NCBI GenBank assembly: GCA_035541995.1
Contig: DATKMG010000136.1
Coordinates: 1-5,344 of the forward strand
Length of the DNA stretch: 5,344 nucleotides
Source: DATKMG01 sp035541995
GTDB lineage: Bacteria; Acidobacteriota; Terriglobia; Versatilivoradales; Versatilivoraceae
Direction: 5' to 3'
Positions 1 to 5,344 of the stretch are shown piece after piece. A program made the position numbers and the translations under genes. The notes beneath the pieces were generated by a model. The model saw nothing but the letters and a program-made list of their open reading frames with translations, had not been told where the DNA came from and did not search any database. Position 1 is the stretch's first letter, and every line of letters starts with the position of its first letter.

Positions 1-1
1 C

Positions 2-766
2 GCCATCAGCTCCAGGTTAGGTAGTTTCTTCTCGGGCAATGGTGATTTTGGAGCTGTCGCCTTTGAAACCAATCGGCTGACGAATACCATGGAAGGTCCT
101 ACCATTACGGGAGTCGTCGATTTTCGAGATCGGCTGGGAGGACATGGCTTCATTGTCGAGGATGGCGGTTTCCCCGACATTTTGAGAGCCGGACTGAAAC
201 GTTTGCCGGGAGGCCTTGCTTCCGGGAGAAGATGGATCCAGTGGCTACAGCACTTGCTTGGTCGCCTGGCACAGAGACCCGGCAGCCGTGCGCGATTGAT
301 AGAGGGGCTTTTCAACCAATTAGACTTCGATGCGGTGAGAGATGCCCTGCCTTACCTGGTAATGGGAATTGACGCAGCAGACGGCCAAATGGACCTGGAT
401 CGCAATACCGGCCAGCTAAAGATCAACTGGGATCATTCCAATAGTCTGCCGTTCATTCGTGAAATCGAGAAAACATTAAGGCAGATCAGCGAGAATCCCA
501 CACCCGGATTGGACGGCAATCTTATGGTAAATCCGAGCTGGTCTGCACAAAAGCAGTTAGTCACTGTGCATCCACTGGGAGGTTGCCCTATGGGGGATAA
601 CGAATCCAAGGGTGTTGTCAATCCTCAAGGCGAGGTGTTCAATTATCCAAATCTTTACGTTGTTGACGGCGCAATTGTCCCCTCGGCCATTGGACCAAAC
701 CCTTCTAAGACGATTGGTGCATTGGCCGAGCGCGTAGCCGAACACCTTATCCAACAGGGCATCTGA
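2..766 (+). CDS. GMC-family FAD-dependent oxidoreductase, cholesterol-oxidase-like, C-terminal part (5' end outside window)
   Basis: The reading frame is already open at base 2 and ends at TGA 764-766, giving 254 visible residues; the FAD-binding N-terminus lies upstream. The ATG at 89 is internal, because the preceding 29 codons read as the family's conserved SGNGDF stretch. Further on, GPTIT occurs at about residues 32-36. The GMC C-terminal domain carries HPLGGCPMG (His at about residue 190) and GPNPSKTIGALAER (Asn at about 233). In cholesterol oxidase and its relatives the corresponding His and Asn form the active site that removes hydride from an alcohol and passes it to FAD. Family knowledge therefore supports an alcohol or sterol-type oxidase or dehydrogenase; the actual substrate cannot be inferred. 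The protein ends a few residues after the ALAER helix, the normal family end, so the TGA looks like the true terminus. The next open frame begins immediately and in phase, suggesting an operon with the BON ORF and the 315-residue gene. Confidence 0.9.
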   Translation, partial: AISSRLGSFFSGNGDFGAVAFETNRLTNTMEGPTITGVVDFRDRLGGHGFIVEDGGFPDILRAGLKRLPGGLASGRRWIQWLQHLLGRLAQRPGSRARLIEGLFNQLDFDAVRDALPYLVMGIDAADGQMDLDRNTGQLKINWDHSNSLPFIREIEKTLRQISENPTPGLDGNLMVNPSWSAQKQLVTVHPLGGCPMGDNESKGVVNPQGEVFNYPNLYVVDGAIVPSAIGPNPSKTIGALAERVAEHLIQQGI

Positions 767-1066
767 AATGGTTGGCGTACAATCGGTCTGGACGTTGACC
801 TATATCTGCATCCGGAGGCAACTCGAGGAGATGATCTGATTTTACAGTCTGCTATTCAAAAGGAACTCTCCATCAATCCTGCCACAAGGGACGACATCAT
901 TCATGTCCGCGTAGTTGATGGGATTGTCTTTCTAAGCGGAACTGTCAATAGTCAGAATGCCAAGCTCATAGCAGAGGATCTTGCCGCCAAAATTGAAGTA
1001 ACCGTCAACGGGAGATCCATTAAAGTCTCAGAGCCGCCAAAGAGCCGTCTCGAAGTTAACCCCTGA
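767..1066 (+). CDS. BON-domain small protein, start codon unresolved
   Basis: This stretch is open for 99 codons from just after the GMC stop to TGA 1064-1066, in the same frame as the GMC gene. Residues 23-88 of the translation fit a BON domain: a helix (LILQSAIQKEL), then IIHVRVVDGIVFLSGTV with the hallmark strand-G-strand-LSGTV, a second helix (AKLIAEDLAAKI) and a final strand ending near SIKV. BON domains occur in OsmY-like and other envelope or lipid-associated proteins. No lipoprotein box or signal peptide is visible. The frame contains no ATG, GTG or TTG. The most plausible start is CTG 836, five bases after GAGGAG (825-830), which would give a roughly 76-residue, domain-only protein. 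The alternatives are ATG 768, which overlaps the GMC end but sits one frame off and stops at 837-839, so it would need a frameshift, or readthrough of the GMC stop. The domain call is fairly sure; the 5' boundary is not. Confidence 0.65.
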   Translation, partial: NGWRTIGLDVDLYLHPEATRGDDLILQSAIQKELSINPATRDDIIHVRVVDGIVFLSGTVNSQNAKLIAEDLAAKIEVTVNGRSIKVSEPPKSRLEVNP

Positions 1067-1067
1067 T

Positions 1068-1077
1068 TCCAAGGAGG
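1068..1077 (+). promoter_or_regulatory. Strong Shine-Dalgarno site of the 315-residue gene
   Basis: TCCAAGGAGG lies five bases before ATG 1083, close to a full anti-Shine-Dalgarno match, and fixes that start. The same ten bases at the same spacing recur at 2041-2050. Confidence 0.8.
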
Positions 1078-1082
1078 ACTGA

Positions 1083-2030
1083 ATGAATTCGCCCGACAAA
1101 CCGAATGGCCAACTTCTGGTTCGAGTCTTTGATGGGACGCGACAATCTCTGCCGGTAGGCAAGCAGGTATTGGTTCGTCTGCTTGATGGAGATCAGAAGC
1201 AATTGCGTTGCGACTTCTTCCAGAAACCGAATATTCTGTTTTCCGAGCTTCCCTTCTACGACAATTACCGGGACATGCTCACCGTCATCGTCTCAGCGGA
1301 TGGCTACCTGCAGGCGGGGATGACGCCAGTTCCTCTGAAAGCTAACACACTCCAAATAGTCGATTTGATGCTGTTGCCTAAGAATAACACTTACAATTTC
1401 AGTCCAGCCCGCTGGGAGGACCTGGAAACAACTGATCCAGCCACGTACGGCCTTCTGGCTCATGGCCCTGCTAACCCGGCAGATGCCAAGGCTCGCTATT
1501 ATGAGCTGATGGAGAAAAAGAGTGGTGCCCTGGCTTGCTTTTTCAACATCGTGACTGCGACACGGGAGATCCACCTTCCTCAAGGAAACGCGTTGAATTA
1601 TTTCAAGCAGCTGGTTTGGGACGAGACGATGGCGCAGGATCGTTTCTTTGCTTATGCCGATCAATCCTTGGTAGACCAGGTGAAGCTGGCCGCCTCCCAA
1701 GGATCGTTCAAGCCAGAGACGGGGCCTGCCTTTTTTCATCCGGGCGCAACCTGTAGTTTCAAGGAAGTGCAATTCGGTGAGGCCAACGTTCAACTCACTT
1801 TTCATGAGAATGATGTTCTGACGCTCGATGGTACCACCTGCGTGAAGGTGGAGCCGGATATTGACTACTACAAGGATCTGGGAGCCCACGCTCTTCTTGA
1901 AGTCATTCCCAATGAATTGTTCGGGAGCGTGACCGACCCTAAGACTGTCTATGTCCTAAGGTGGATTGCTGGCCGCCACGCGGGGATTCCTGATTTCAAT
2001 CCCCCTTACACCATAATCCCGTCTGCCTAA
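1083..2030 (+). CDS. Unrecognised 315-residue protein, probably cytoplasmic, downstream of GMC oxidase
   Basis: I do not recognise this family. The start is well supported by the adjacent Shine-Dalgarno site, and the gene begins 16 bases after the BON stop. There is no signal peptide, Tat motif or membrane segment. Residues 9-98 alternate hydrophobic and polar positions (LLVRVFDG, QVLVRLLDG, MLTVIVSADGY, LQIVDLMLLP), suggesting a beta-sandwich like those of carboxypeptidase-regulatory or Cna-B type domains. A linker with NFSPARWEDLE (about 105-115) leads to a helical segment at about 132-205 (AKARYYELMEKKSGALACFF, NYFKQLVWDETMAQDRFFAY). Residues 218-275 look beta-rich, with FFHPGATCSFKEV, VQLTFHEND and CVKVEPDIDYY, followed by HALLEVIPN. 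Conspicuous His residues are at 219, 241 and 269. The VRVFDG and VRLLDG strands give the first domain a repeated look. From position it may act with the GMC oxidase and BON protein, but this is inference only. Confidence 0.85.
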   Translation: MNSPDKPNGQLLVRVFDGTRQSLPVGKQVLVRLLDGDQKQLRCDFFQKPNILFSELPFYDNYRDMLTVIVSADGYLQAGMTPVPLKANTLQIVDLMLLPKNNTYNFSPARWEDLETTDPATYGLLAHGPANPADAKARYYELMEKKSGALACFFNIVTATREIHLPQGNALNYFKQLVWDETMAQDRFFAYADQSLVDQVKLAASQGSFKPETGPAFFHPGATCSFKEVQFGEANVQLTFHENDVLTLDGTTCVKVEPDIDYYKDLGAHALLEVIPNELFGSVTDPKTVYVLRWIAGRHAGIPDFNPPYTIIPSA

Positions 2031-2040
2031 CCATATCCGC

Positions 2041-2050
2041 TCCAAGGAGG
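2041..2050 (+). promoter_or_regulatory. Strong Shine-Dalgarno site before a 20-codon mini-ORF
   Basis: TCCAAGGAGG sits five bases before ATG 2056. It is identical in sequence and spacing to the site before ATG 1083, which argues for real translation initiation here even though only a tiny frame follows. Confidence 0.6.
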
Positions 2051-2055
2051 CTCTC

Positions 2056-2118
2056 ATGTCTCTTGCCGAAACCATTGTGACTCCCTTGAACTTTTCTTCT
2101 TCCGCCCCTCGCACTTAG
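2056..2118 (+). CDS. 20-residue mini-ORF with optimal ribosome binding site and triple stop
   Basis: ATG 2056 opens a 20-codon frame (peptide MSLAETIVTP followed by LNFSSSAPRT) ending at TAG 2116-2118. The next two in-frame codons are TGA (2119-2121) and TAA (2122-2124), making three stops in tandem. It begins 25 bases after the stop of the 315-residue gene, so it would be the last cistron of the left group. The peptide has no membrane segment or recognisable motif. It could be a genuine small protein, a leader-type translated element ahead of the next unit, or the surviving start of a gene whose body was deleted. The initiation signal is as good as any in the window; the function is unknown. 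Confidence 0.4.
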   Translation: MSLAETIVTPLNFSSSAPRT

Positions 2119-2239
2119 TGATAATATAGCCCGGCGCCTGCCGAGATGCCTCCGCCATCTGATTCTTCATTGGTCCGGCAAGTTCACGGTCTTGAGAACC
2201 ATCTTAAGAATCATAAGAAAGGGAAAGGAGCGCCATCCA
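2119..2239 (+). promoter_or_regulatory. Inter-operon spacer with possible promoter for the Gfo/Idh/MocA-SUMF1 group
   Basis: This 121-base spacer separates the two gene groups and holds no convincing gene. TGATAATATA at 2119-2128 resembles an extended -10 element (TG, one base, then TAATAT), but there is no good -35 hexamer at 16-18 bases; the nearest TTGAAC (2086-2091) is too far upstream. A short CGGC/GCCG pairing around 2132-2145 lacks a following T-run, so I do not call a terminator. A promoter for the downstream genes is expected by position, but the exact site is weakly supported. Confidence 0.25.
2224..2230 (+). promoter_or_regulatory. Shine-Dalgarno site deciding the start of the first Gfo/Idh/MocA gene
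   Basis: AAAGGAG lies nine bases before ATG 2240. It supports that start over the in-frame TTG at 2192, which would add 16 basic residues ahead of the Tat signal and would put this ribosome binding site inside the gene. Confidence 0.65.
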
Positions 2240-3484
2240 ATGTCTAACAACCTTGAATCTGGAATGAAGCAGGTCTCTCAGAAATTCACTCGTCGAAGAT
2301 TTGTGACCCAAACGGGGATGACAGCCGCAACCTGCGTTATATTGAAACCTGAACTCGTGCGCGGGACACAGGCCAATTCGAAACTCGAACTAGGCTTAGT
2401 CGGTTGCGGCGGCAGAGGAGTGTGGATCGCCGACTTGTTCCAGAAACATGGGGGGTATCAGTTTGTAGCCGGGGCTGATTACTTTGCTGACAAGGTCAAT
2501 GCCTTTGGAGATACCTTCAAGATCGACTCGTCGCGACGCTATACCGGCTTGTCCGGTTACAGGCGCCTTCTCGAAAAGAAAGTCGATGCTATCGTCATTG
2601 AGAGTCCGCCTTACTTCCACCCGGAACAAGCGGCTGCTGGGGTCGATGCAGGTGTCCACGTTTATCTGGCCAAACCAATAGCCGTGGATGTGCCCGGTTG
2701 CCAAAGCGTTGCCCAAAGCGGGAAGAAGGCAACAGACCAGAAAACCTGTCTCTTGGTCGATTTCCAAACCCGGACCGATCCATTCTACAGAGAGGCAGTC
2801 AAGCGAGCCCAATATGGAGACATAGGTCGAATAATCAGTGGTGAATCGGTGTACGTGTGTGATTCGACCTGGGGACCACAAGCCAAAGACTTGCGCGCAG
2901 ATCCCCTTAACCCTGAGAATCGACTGCGCGCCTGGGGCCTGGATCGCGAGCTTTCCGGCGATGTGATTACCGAACAGAACATTCATTCCTTGGATGTCAC
3001 AACCTGGATTTTAGATGATCAGCCTATTCGGGCTACGGGAACAGGTGGGCAGAAAGGCAGGAATACAGGAACGTGTTGGGACCACTTCGCAGTCATCTTT
3101 ACGTTCCCTAAAGACATTATCGTTTCCTTCACCTCGAAGCAACTTGGCCAGGGAGTTGATGACATCATGTGCCGGATGTATGGTACCGACGGTACAATTG
3201 ATACTCATTATTTTGGTGAGGTCAGTATCCGAGGAAAGACGCCCTACAAAGGCGGCAAAACGGACAACTTGTATGAGAATGGAGCAGTCCGAAACATTGC
3301 CACCTTCCATGAGAATGTGACCAAGGGCCGTATTGCCAATACTTCGGTACCCCCTAGTGTCCGTAGTAATCTGACGACGATTTTGGGTCGAATGGCTGCT
3401 TATAAGCACGGCGAGGTCACCTGGGACGAAATGATCACGAAAAGCGAGAAGTGGGATCCGCAGTTGAAGGGCCTTAAAGCCTAG
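2240..3484 (+). CDS. Gfo/Idh/MocA family NAD(P)-dependent oxidoreductase, Tat-signal, AKP variant
   Basis: The predicted protein is 414 residues from ATG 2240. The N-terminus has a twin-arginine motif (TRRRFV, Arg 18-20) and a short hydrophobic run to about residue 36, so export by the Tat pathway in folded, cofactor-bound form is likely. A Rossmann domain follows with LVGCGGRG (53-60) and the acidic residue D80 after its second strand. DAIVIESPPYFHPEQA (117-131) and AGVHVYLAKPIAVD (137-150) correspond to the segments around the family's usual EKP motif; here Lys 145 is kept but the Glu is Ala. The C-terminal Gfo/Idh/MocA fold carries EQNIHSLDV, where His 249 matches the catalytic His of inositol dehydrogenase and Glu 245 stands where Asp is usual. 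Relatives reduce or oxidise sugars, inositols or sugar-acid derivatives; the substrate is unknown. It lies 46 bases ahead of the SUMF1-like gene and probably heads the right-hand operon. Confidence 0.88.
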   Translation: MSNNLESGMKQVSQKFTRRRFVTQTGMTAATCVILKPELVRGTQANSKLELGLVGCGGRGVWIADLFQKHGGYQFVAGADYFADKVNAFGDTFKIDSSRRYTGLSGYRRLLEKKVDAIVIESPPYFHPEQAAAGVDAGVHVYLAKPIAVDVPGCQSVAQSGKKATDQKTCLLVDFQTRTDPFYREAVKRAQYGDIGRIISGESVYVCDSTWGPQAKDLRADPLNPENRLRAWGLDRELSGDVITEQNIHSLDVTTWILDDQPIRATGTGGQKGRNTGTCWDHFAVIFTFPKDIIVSFTSKQLGQGVDDIMCRMYGTDGTIDTHYFGEVSIRGKTPYKGGKTDNLYENGAVRNIATFHENVTKGRIANTSVPPSVRSNLTTILGRMAAYKHGEVTWDEMITKSEKWDPQLKGLKA

Positions 3485-3530
3485 ATCCAGACCGGAACAG
3501 AATTAACCCATAAGGTAACAGCACCGAAGC

Positions 3531-4340
3531 ATGATGCATCGAATCGGTCATACAAAGGCCCCTTTGAATTGGATCGTACTATTCCTTATTGCATCGGTGG
3601 CTCTGACTGTTTGGGCTCAGACCGTGGGAAGGCCTGGAGAACAGAAAGCCGTTGCAGTTATTGAAAACTCAGTCGGTTTGAAGCTGGTTCTTATTCCTGC
3701 CGGTTCCTTTATTATGGGAAGCGAACCTGATGAAAAAGGCCGTCAGGAGGAGGAGATTCAGCATGCAGTCAATATTACCCGGCCCTTCCGAATCGGTATC
3801 ACAGAGGTCACTCAAAAACAATGGGACACTGTGATGCAAGTCAACCGCAGCCAGCACAGGGGCGATGCTTTTCCTGTGGAGAAAGTCTCCTGGAGCAGTG
3901 CGGTGGAGTTCTGCAAAAGGCTTTCTGCCAGGGAAGGAAAGACCTATCGGCTTCCCACTGAGGCCGAATGGGAATATGCCTGCAGGGCCGGTGACAAGGG
4001 AGCGTTTGGAGGGGCTGCTCAGATGAACGATGTGGGGTGGGACGAAGGAAACAGTGACGGCGAGACACATGTGGTGGCCAGCAAGAGACCGAATGCGTGG
4101 GGCCTGTTTGACCTGCACGGGAATGTCGCAGAATGGTGTGCGGACTATTACTCGCCGGAATACCCCGATCATGGCGATGTGGATCCGACAGGACCCGCAG
4201 AAGGAAAGGCTCGGGTGGTTCGCGGCGGTTCGTACGCTTATTTTGCCGCCAGCTGCCGCTGTGCGGCGCGAAGCAGTCTACCCGAGGCGTATCAGGTCTC
4301 CTATACGGGGTTTCGAGTGGTCATGGAGGTGGCACCGTGA
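3531..4340 (+). CDS. Secreted SUMF1/formylglycine-generating-enzyme-domain protein
   Basis: This 269-residue protein starts at the ATG-ATG pair 3531/3534; the ribosome binding site is weak (TAAGG, 3511-3515, rather distant). Residues 1-29 form a Sec-type signal peptide, with basic residues, the hydrophobic core WIVLFLIASVALTV and a likely cut after VWA29. The rest is one FGE-sulfatase (SUMF1) domain: LVLIPAGSFIMGS (52-64), TEVTQKQWD (91-99), PVEKVSWSSAVEFC (115-128), RLPTEAEWEYACRAG (140-154), NAWGLFDLHGNVAEWC (188-203), VVRGGSY (229-235) and TGFRVV (259-264). True formylglycine-generating enzymes oxidise a sulfatase Cys using two active-site Cys spaced C-x4-C. Here the last position is kept (Cys 244 in RCAAR), but no Cys lies five residues earlier; Cys 242 gives CRC instead. 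With no sulfatase in view, a binding or other secreted role is as likely as FGE activity. Its end overlaps the next gene by four bases. Confidence 0.88.
   Translation: MMHRIGHTKAPLNWIVLFLIASVALTVWAQTVGRPGEQKAVAVIENSVGLKLVLIPAGSFIMGSEPDEKGRQEEEIQHAVNITRPFRIGITEVTQKQWDTVMQVNRSQHRGDAFPVEKVSWSSAVEFCKRLSAREGKTYRLPTEAEWEYACRAGDKGAFGGAAQMNDVGWDEGNSDGETHVVASKRPNAWGLFDLHGNVAEWCADYYSPEYPDHGDVDPTGPAEGKARVVRGGSYAYFAASCRCAARSSLPEAYQVSYTGFRVVMEVAP
4325..4329 (+). promoter_or_regulatory. Shine-Dalgarno site deciding the GTG start of the second Gfo/Idh/MocA gene
   Basis: GGAGG lies within the last codons of the SUMF1-like gene, seven bases before GTG 4337. The GTGA overlap with the upstream stop implies translational coupling of the two genes. 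Confidence 0.7.
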
Positions 4341-5344
4341 AGCGACATCAGAGAAACCGGCGAGAGTTTATTAAGCAAACGGCTGCGATCATTGGAGGTA
4401 TTGGTTTCCCTGCCCTCGTTCCAGGAAGAGTATTGGGCAAGGATGGCAGTATTGCCCCCAGCAACAGTGTAGCAGTCGGTTGCATCGGGATTGGCTGGCA
4501 GGGCGGTGGAAACCTTAAGGCCTTCTTGAAGGATCCAAACGTGAAGGTGGTAGCCGTCTGTGATGTTGATTCTGATCACTTGAAAGAGGGGAAAGACCTT
4601 GTTGATCAAAAGTACAATAACACGGACTGTGCTGCGTATCGCTTCCCCGAAGCGCTGATTGCCAGGCCCGACATCGATGCGGTTGTGTTATCGGTTCCCG
4701 ACCATTGGCATGCCATCGTCTCCATTGCCGCCATCAAAGCGGGCAAAGACGTTTACGGTGAAAAACCCCTGGCTCACAATTGGGCTGAAGGAAAAGCCAT
4801 CTGCGAAGCGGTCAACCGATATGGAGTGGTCTGGCAGACAGGCAGTTGGCAGCGCTCTCTGAGCAGTTTCCGCTTCGCCTGTGAACTGGTGCGCAATGGC
4901 CGGATTGGCCATGTCAACCGAGTGGAGGTCGGCCAGCGCTGGGGGAATATTGATTTCGCCGGTACAGGGGACCAGCAGGCCGTCACCACTCCTCCCCTCA
5001 CTCTGGATTATGATCGCTGGCTTGGGCCTGCCCCTTATGCGCCTTACTGTCCCGCCCGCGTCCACAAGAACTGGCGATGGAATTATGACTACGGCGGGGG
5101 TTCGTTGATGGATTGGGTGGGGCATCATGTGGATATCGCTCACTGGGGCCTGGACCTTGACCATACGGGTCCAATCGAAGTGGAAGCAGAGGGTGAGTTC
5201 CCGAAAGCAGGATCAGTCTGGAACACTGCCACCAAATATCAGGTGATCGCTCGTTATGCCAACGGGATCTCCATGGTCATCGACGGGGGGCGCTCCGATA
5301 TTCGGACCGGAACCAAGTGGATCGGCGAGGATGGCTGGATCTGG
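4337..5344 (+). CDS. Gfo/Idh/MocA family oxidoreductase, Tat-signal, EKP type (3' end outside window)
   Basis: The frame runs without a stop from GTG 4337 to the last base, giving 336 residues; relatives of this exported type are often somewhat over 400, so the C-terminus is missing. The N-terminus has a classical twin-arginine signal, NRREFIK (Arg 8-9), with hydrophobic residues about 15-29, so Tat export is likely. The Rossmann fold shows VGCIGIGWQGGG (47-58), VVAVCDVD (71-78), VVLSVPDHWHA (116-126) and the canonical YGEKPLA (140-146) with Lys 143. The C-terminal domain carries GGGSLMDWVGHHVDIAHW (253-270), where Asp 259 and His 263 fit the Asp/His pair of inositol dehydrogenase (Asp, three residues, His), so the active site looks complete. 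LDYDRWLGPAP (223-233), seen in many exported homologues, also fits. It probably acts outside the cytoplasm on a sugar-type substrate together with the upstream genes. It shares only the fold with the first oxidoreductase here and is not a recent duplicate of it. Confidence 0.92.
   Translation, partial: MKRHQRNRREFIKQTAAIIGGIGFPALVPGRVLGKDGSIAPSNSVAVGCIGIGWQGGGNLKAFLKDPNVKVVAVCDVDSDHLKEGKDLVDQKYNNTDCAAYRFPEALIARPDIDAVVLSVPDHWHAIVSIAAIKAGKDVYGEKPLAHNWAEGKAICEAVNRYGVVWQTGSWQRSLSSFRFACELVRNGRIGHVNRVEVGQRWGNIDFAGTGDQQAVTTPPLTLDYDRWLGPAPYAPYCPARVHKNWRWNYDYGGGSLMDWVGHHVDIAHWGLDLDHTGPIEVEAEGEFPKAGSVWNTATKYQVIARYANGISMVIDGGRSDIRTGTKWIGEDGWIW

Noticed and set aside
89..91. ATG as the start of the GMC gene
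   Set aside because: The frame is open upstream to the window edge and encodes the conserved SGNGDF region, so the ATG is internal.
764..766. TGA as a selenocysteine codon or programmed readthrough joining GMC to BON
   Set aside because: The GMC domain is complete at this point, no selenocysteine-type active site is expected there, and I see no clear hairpin just downstream. Kept only as a lesser option in the BON finding.
1293..1889. 198-residue open frame on the - strand
   Set aside because: It lies wholly inside the 315-residue + strand gene, which has a strong ribosome binding site; the translation has no recognisable motif. Treated as a shadow.
2130..2146. GC-rich hairpin as a terminator between the two gene groups
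   Set aside because: The stem is only about four base pairs and no T-run follows.
2192..2194. TTG as the start of the first Gfo/Idh/MocA gene
   Set aside because: The ATG at 2240 has a better ribosome binding site and places the Tat motif at the usual distance from the N-terminus.
2396..2986. 196-residue open frame on the - strand
   Set aside because: It is fully antisense to the Rossmann and catalytic part of a clear Gfo/Idh/MocA gene.
3183..3195. Palindromic GTACCGACGGTAC
   Set aside because: It is a near-perfect 13-base palindrome but lies inside a conserved coding stretch (YGTDGTI) and occurs once; probably coincidental.

Overview
The window reads almost entirely on the + strand and holds two gene groups. 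The base composition is mixed, near half G+C. Two Tat-exported Gfo/Idh/MocA oxidoreductases with an exported SUMF1-type protein between them is a pattern familiar from heterotrophic Planctomycetota, Verrucomicrobiota, Acidobacteriota and Hydrogenedentota-like lineages that degrade complex carbohydrates. I would place the organism in that broad set with low confidence, since no rRNA or marker gene is present.

Left group (1-2118). It opens with the C-terminal part of a GMC-family FAD alcohol oxidase of the cholesterol-oxidase-like type, with its His/Asn catalytic motifs intact. Directly after its TGA, in the same frame, lies a 99-codon open stretch that encodes a clear BON domain but has no ATG, GTG or TTG start. 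Then comes an unrecognised 315-residue protein with a very strong ribosome binding site. After that is a 20-codon mini-ORF that reuses the same 10-base ribosome-binding block at the same 5-base spacing and ends in three consecutive in-frame stops (TAG TGA TAA). These genes are closely spaced and look co-transcribed.

Spacer (2119-2239). There is no confident gene here. It carries an AT-rich, -10-like patch and ends in the ribosome binding site of the next gene. It probably separates the two transcription units, but I see no convincing terminator.

Right group (2240-5344). A Tat-signal Gfo/Idh/MocA oxidoreductase with an unusual AKP motif is followed by a secreted SUMF1/formylglycine-generating-enzyme-like protein. 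That gene overlaps by four bases (GTGA) a second Tat-signal Gfo/Idh/MocA oxidoreductase with the classical EKP motif, which runs off the window. The three form a likely operon for periplasmic or extracytoplasmic chemistry on sugars or sugar derivatives; the substrate cannot be read from the sequence.

No RNA genes, insertion sequences, CRISPR arrays or attachment sites were seen. The points most worth checking are the BON frame with no start codon, the triple-stop mini-ORF, the unrecognised 315-residue protein next to the GMC oxidase, and the altered active-site signatures in the first Gfo/Idh/MocA protein and the SUMF1 protein.
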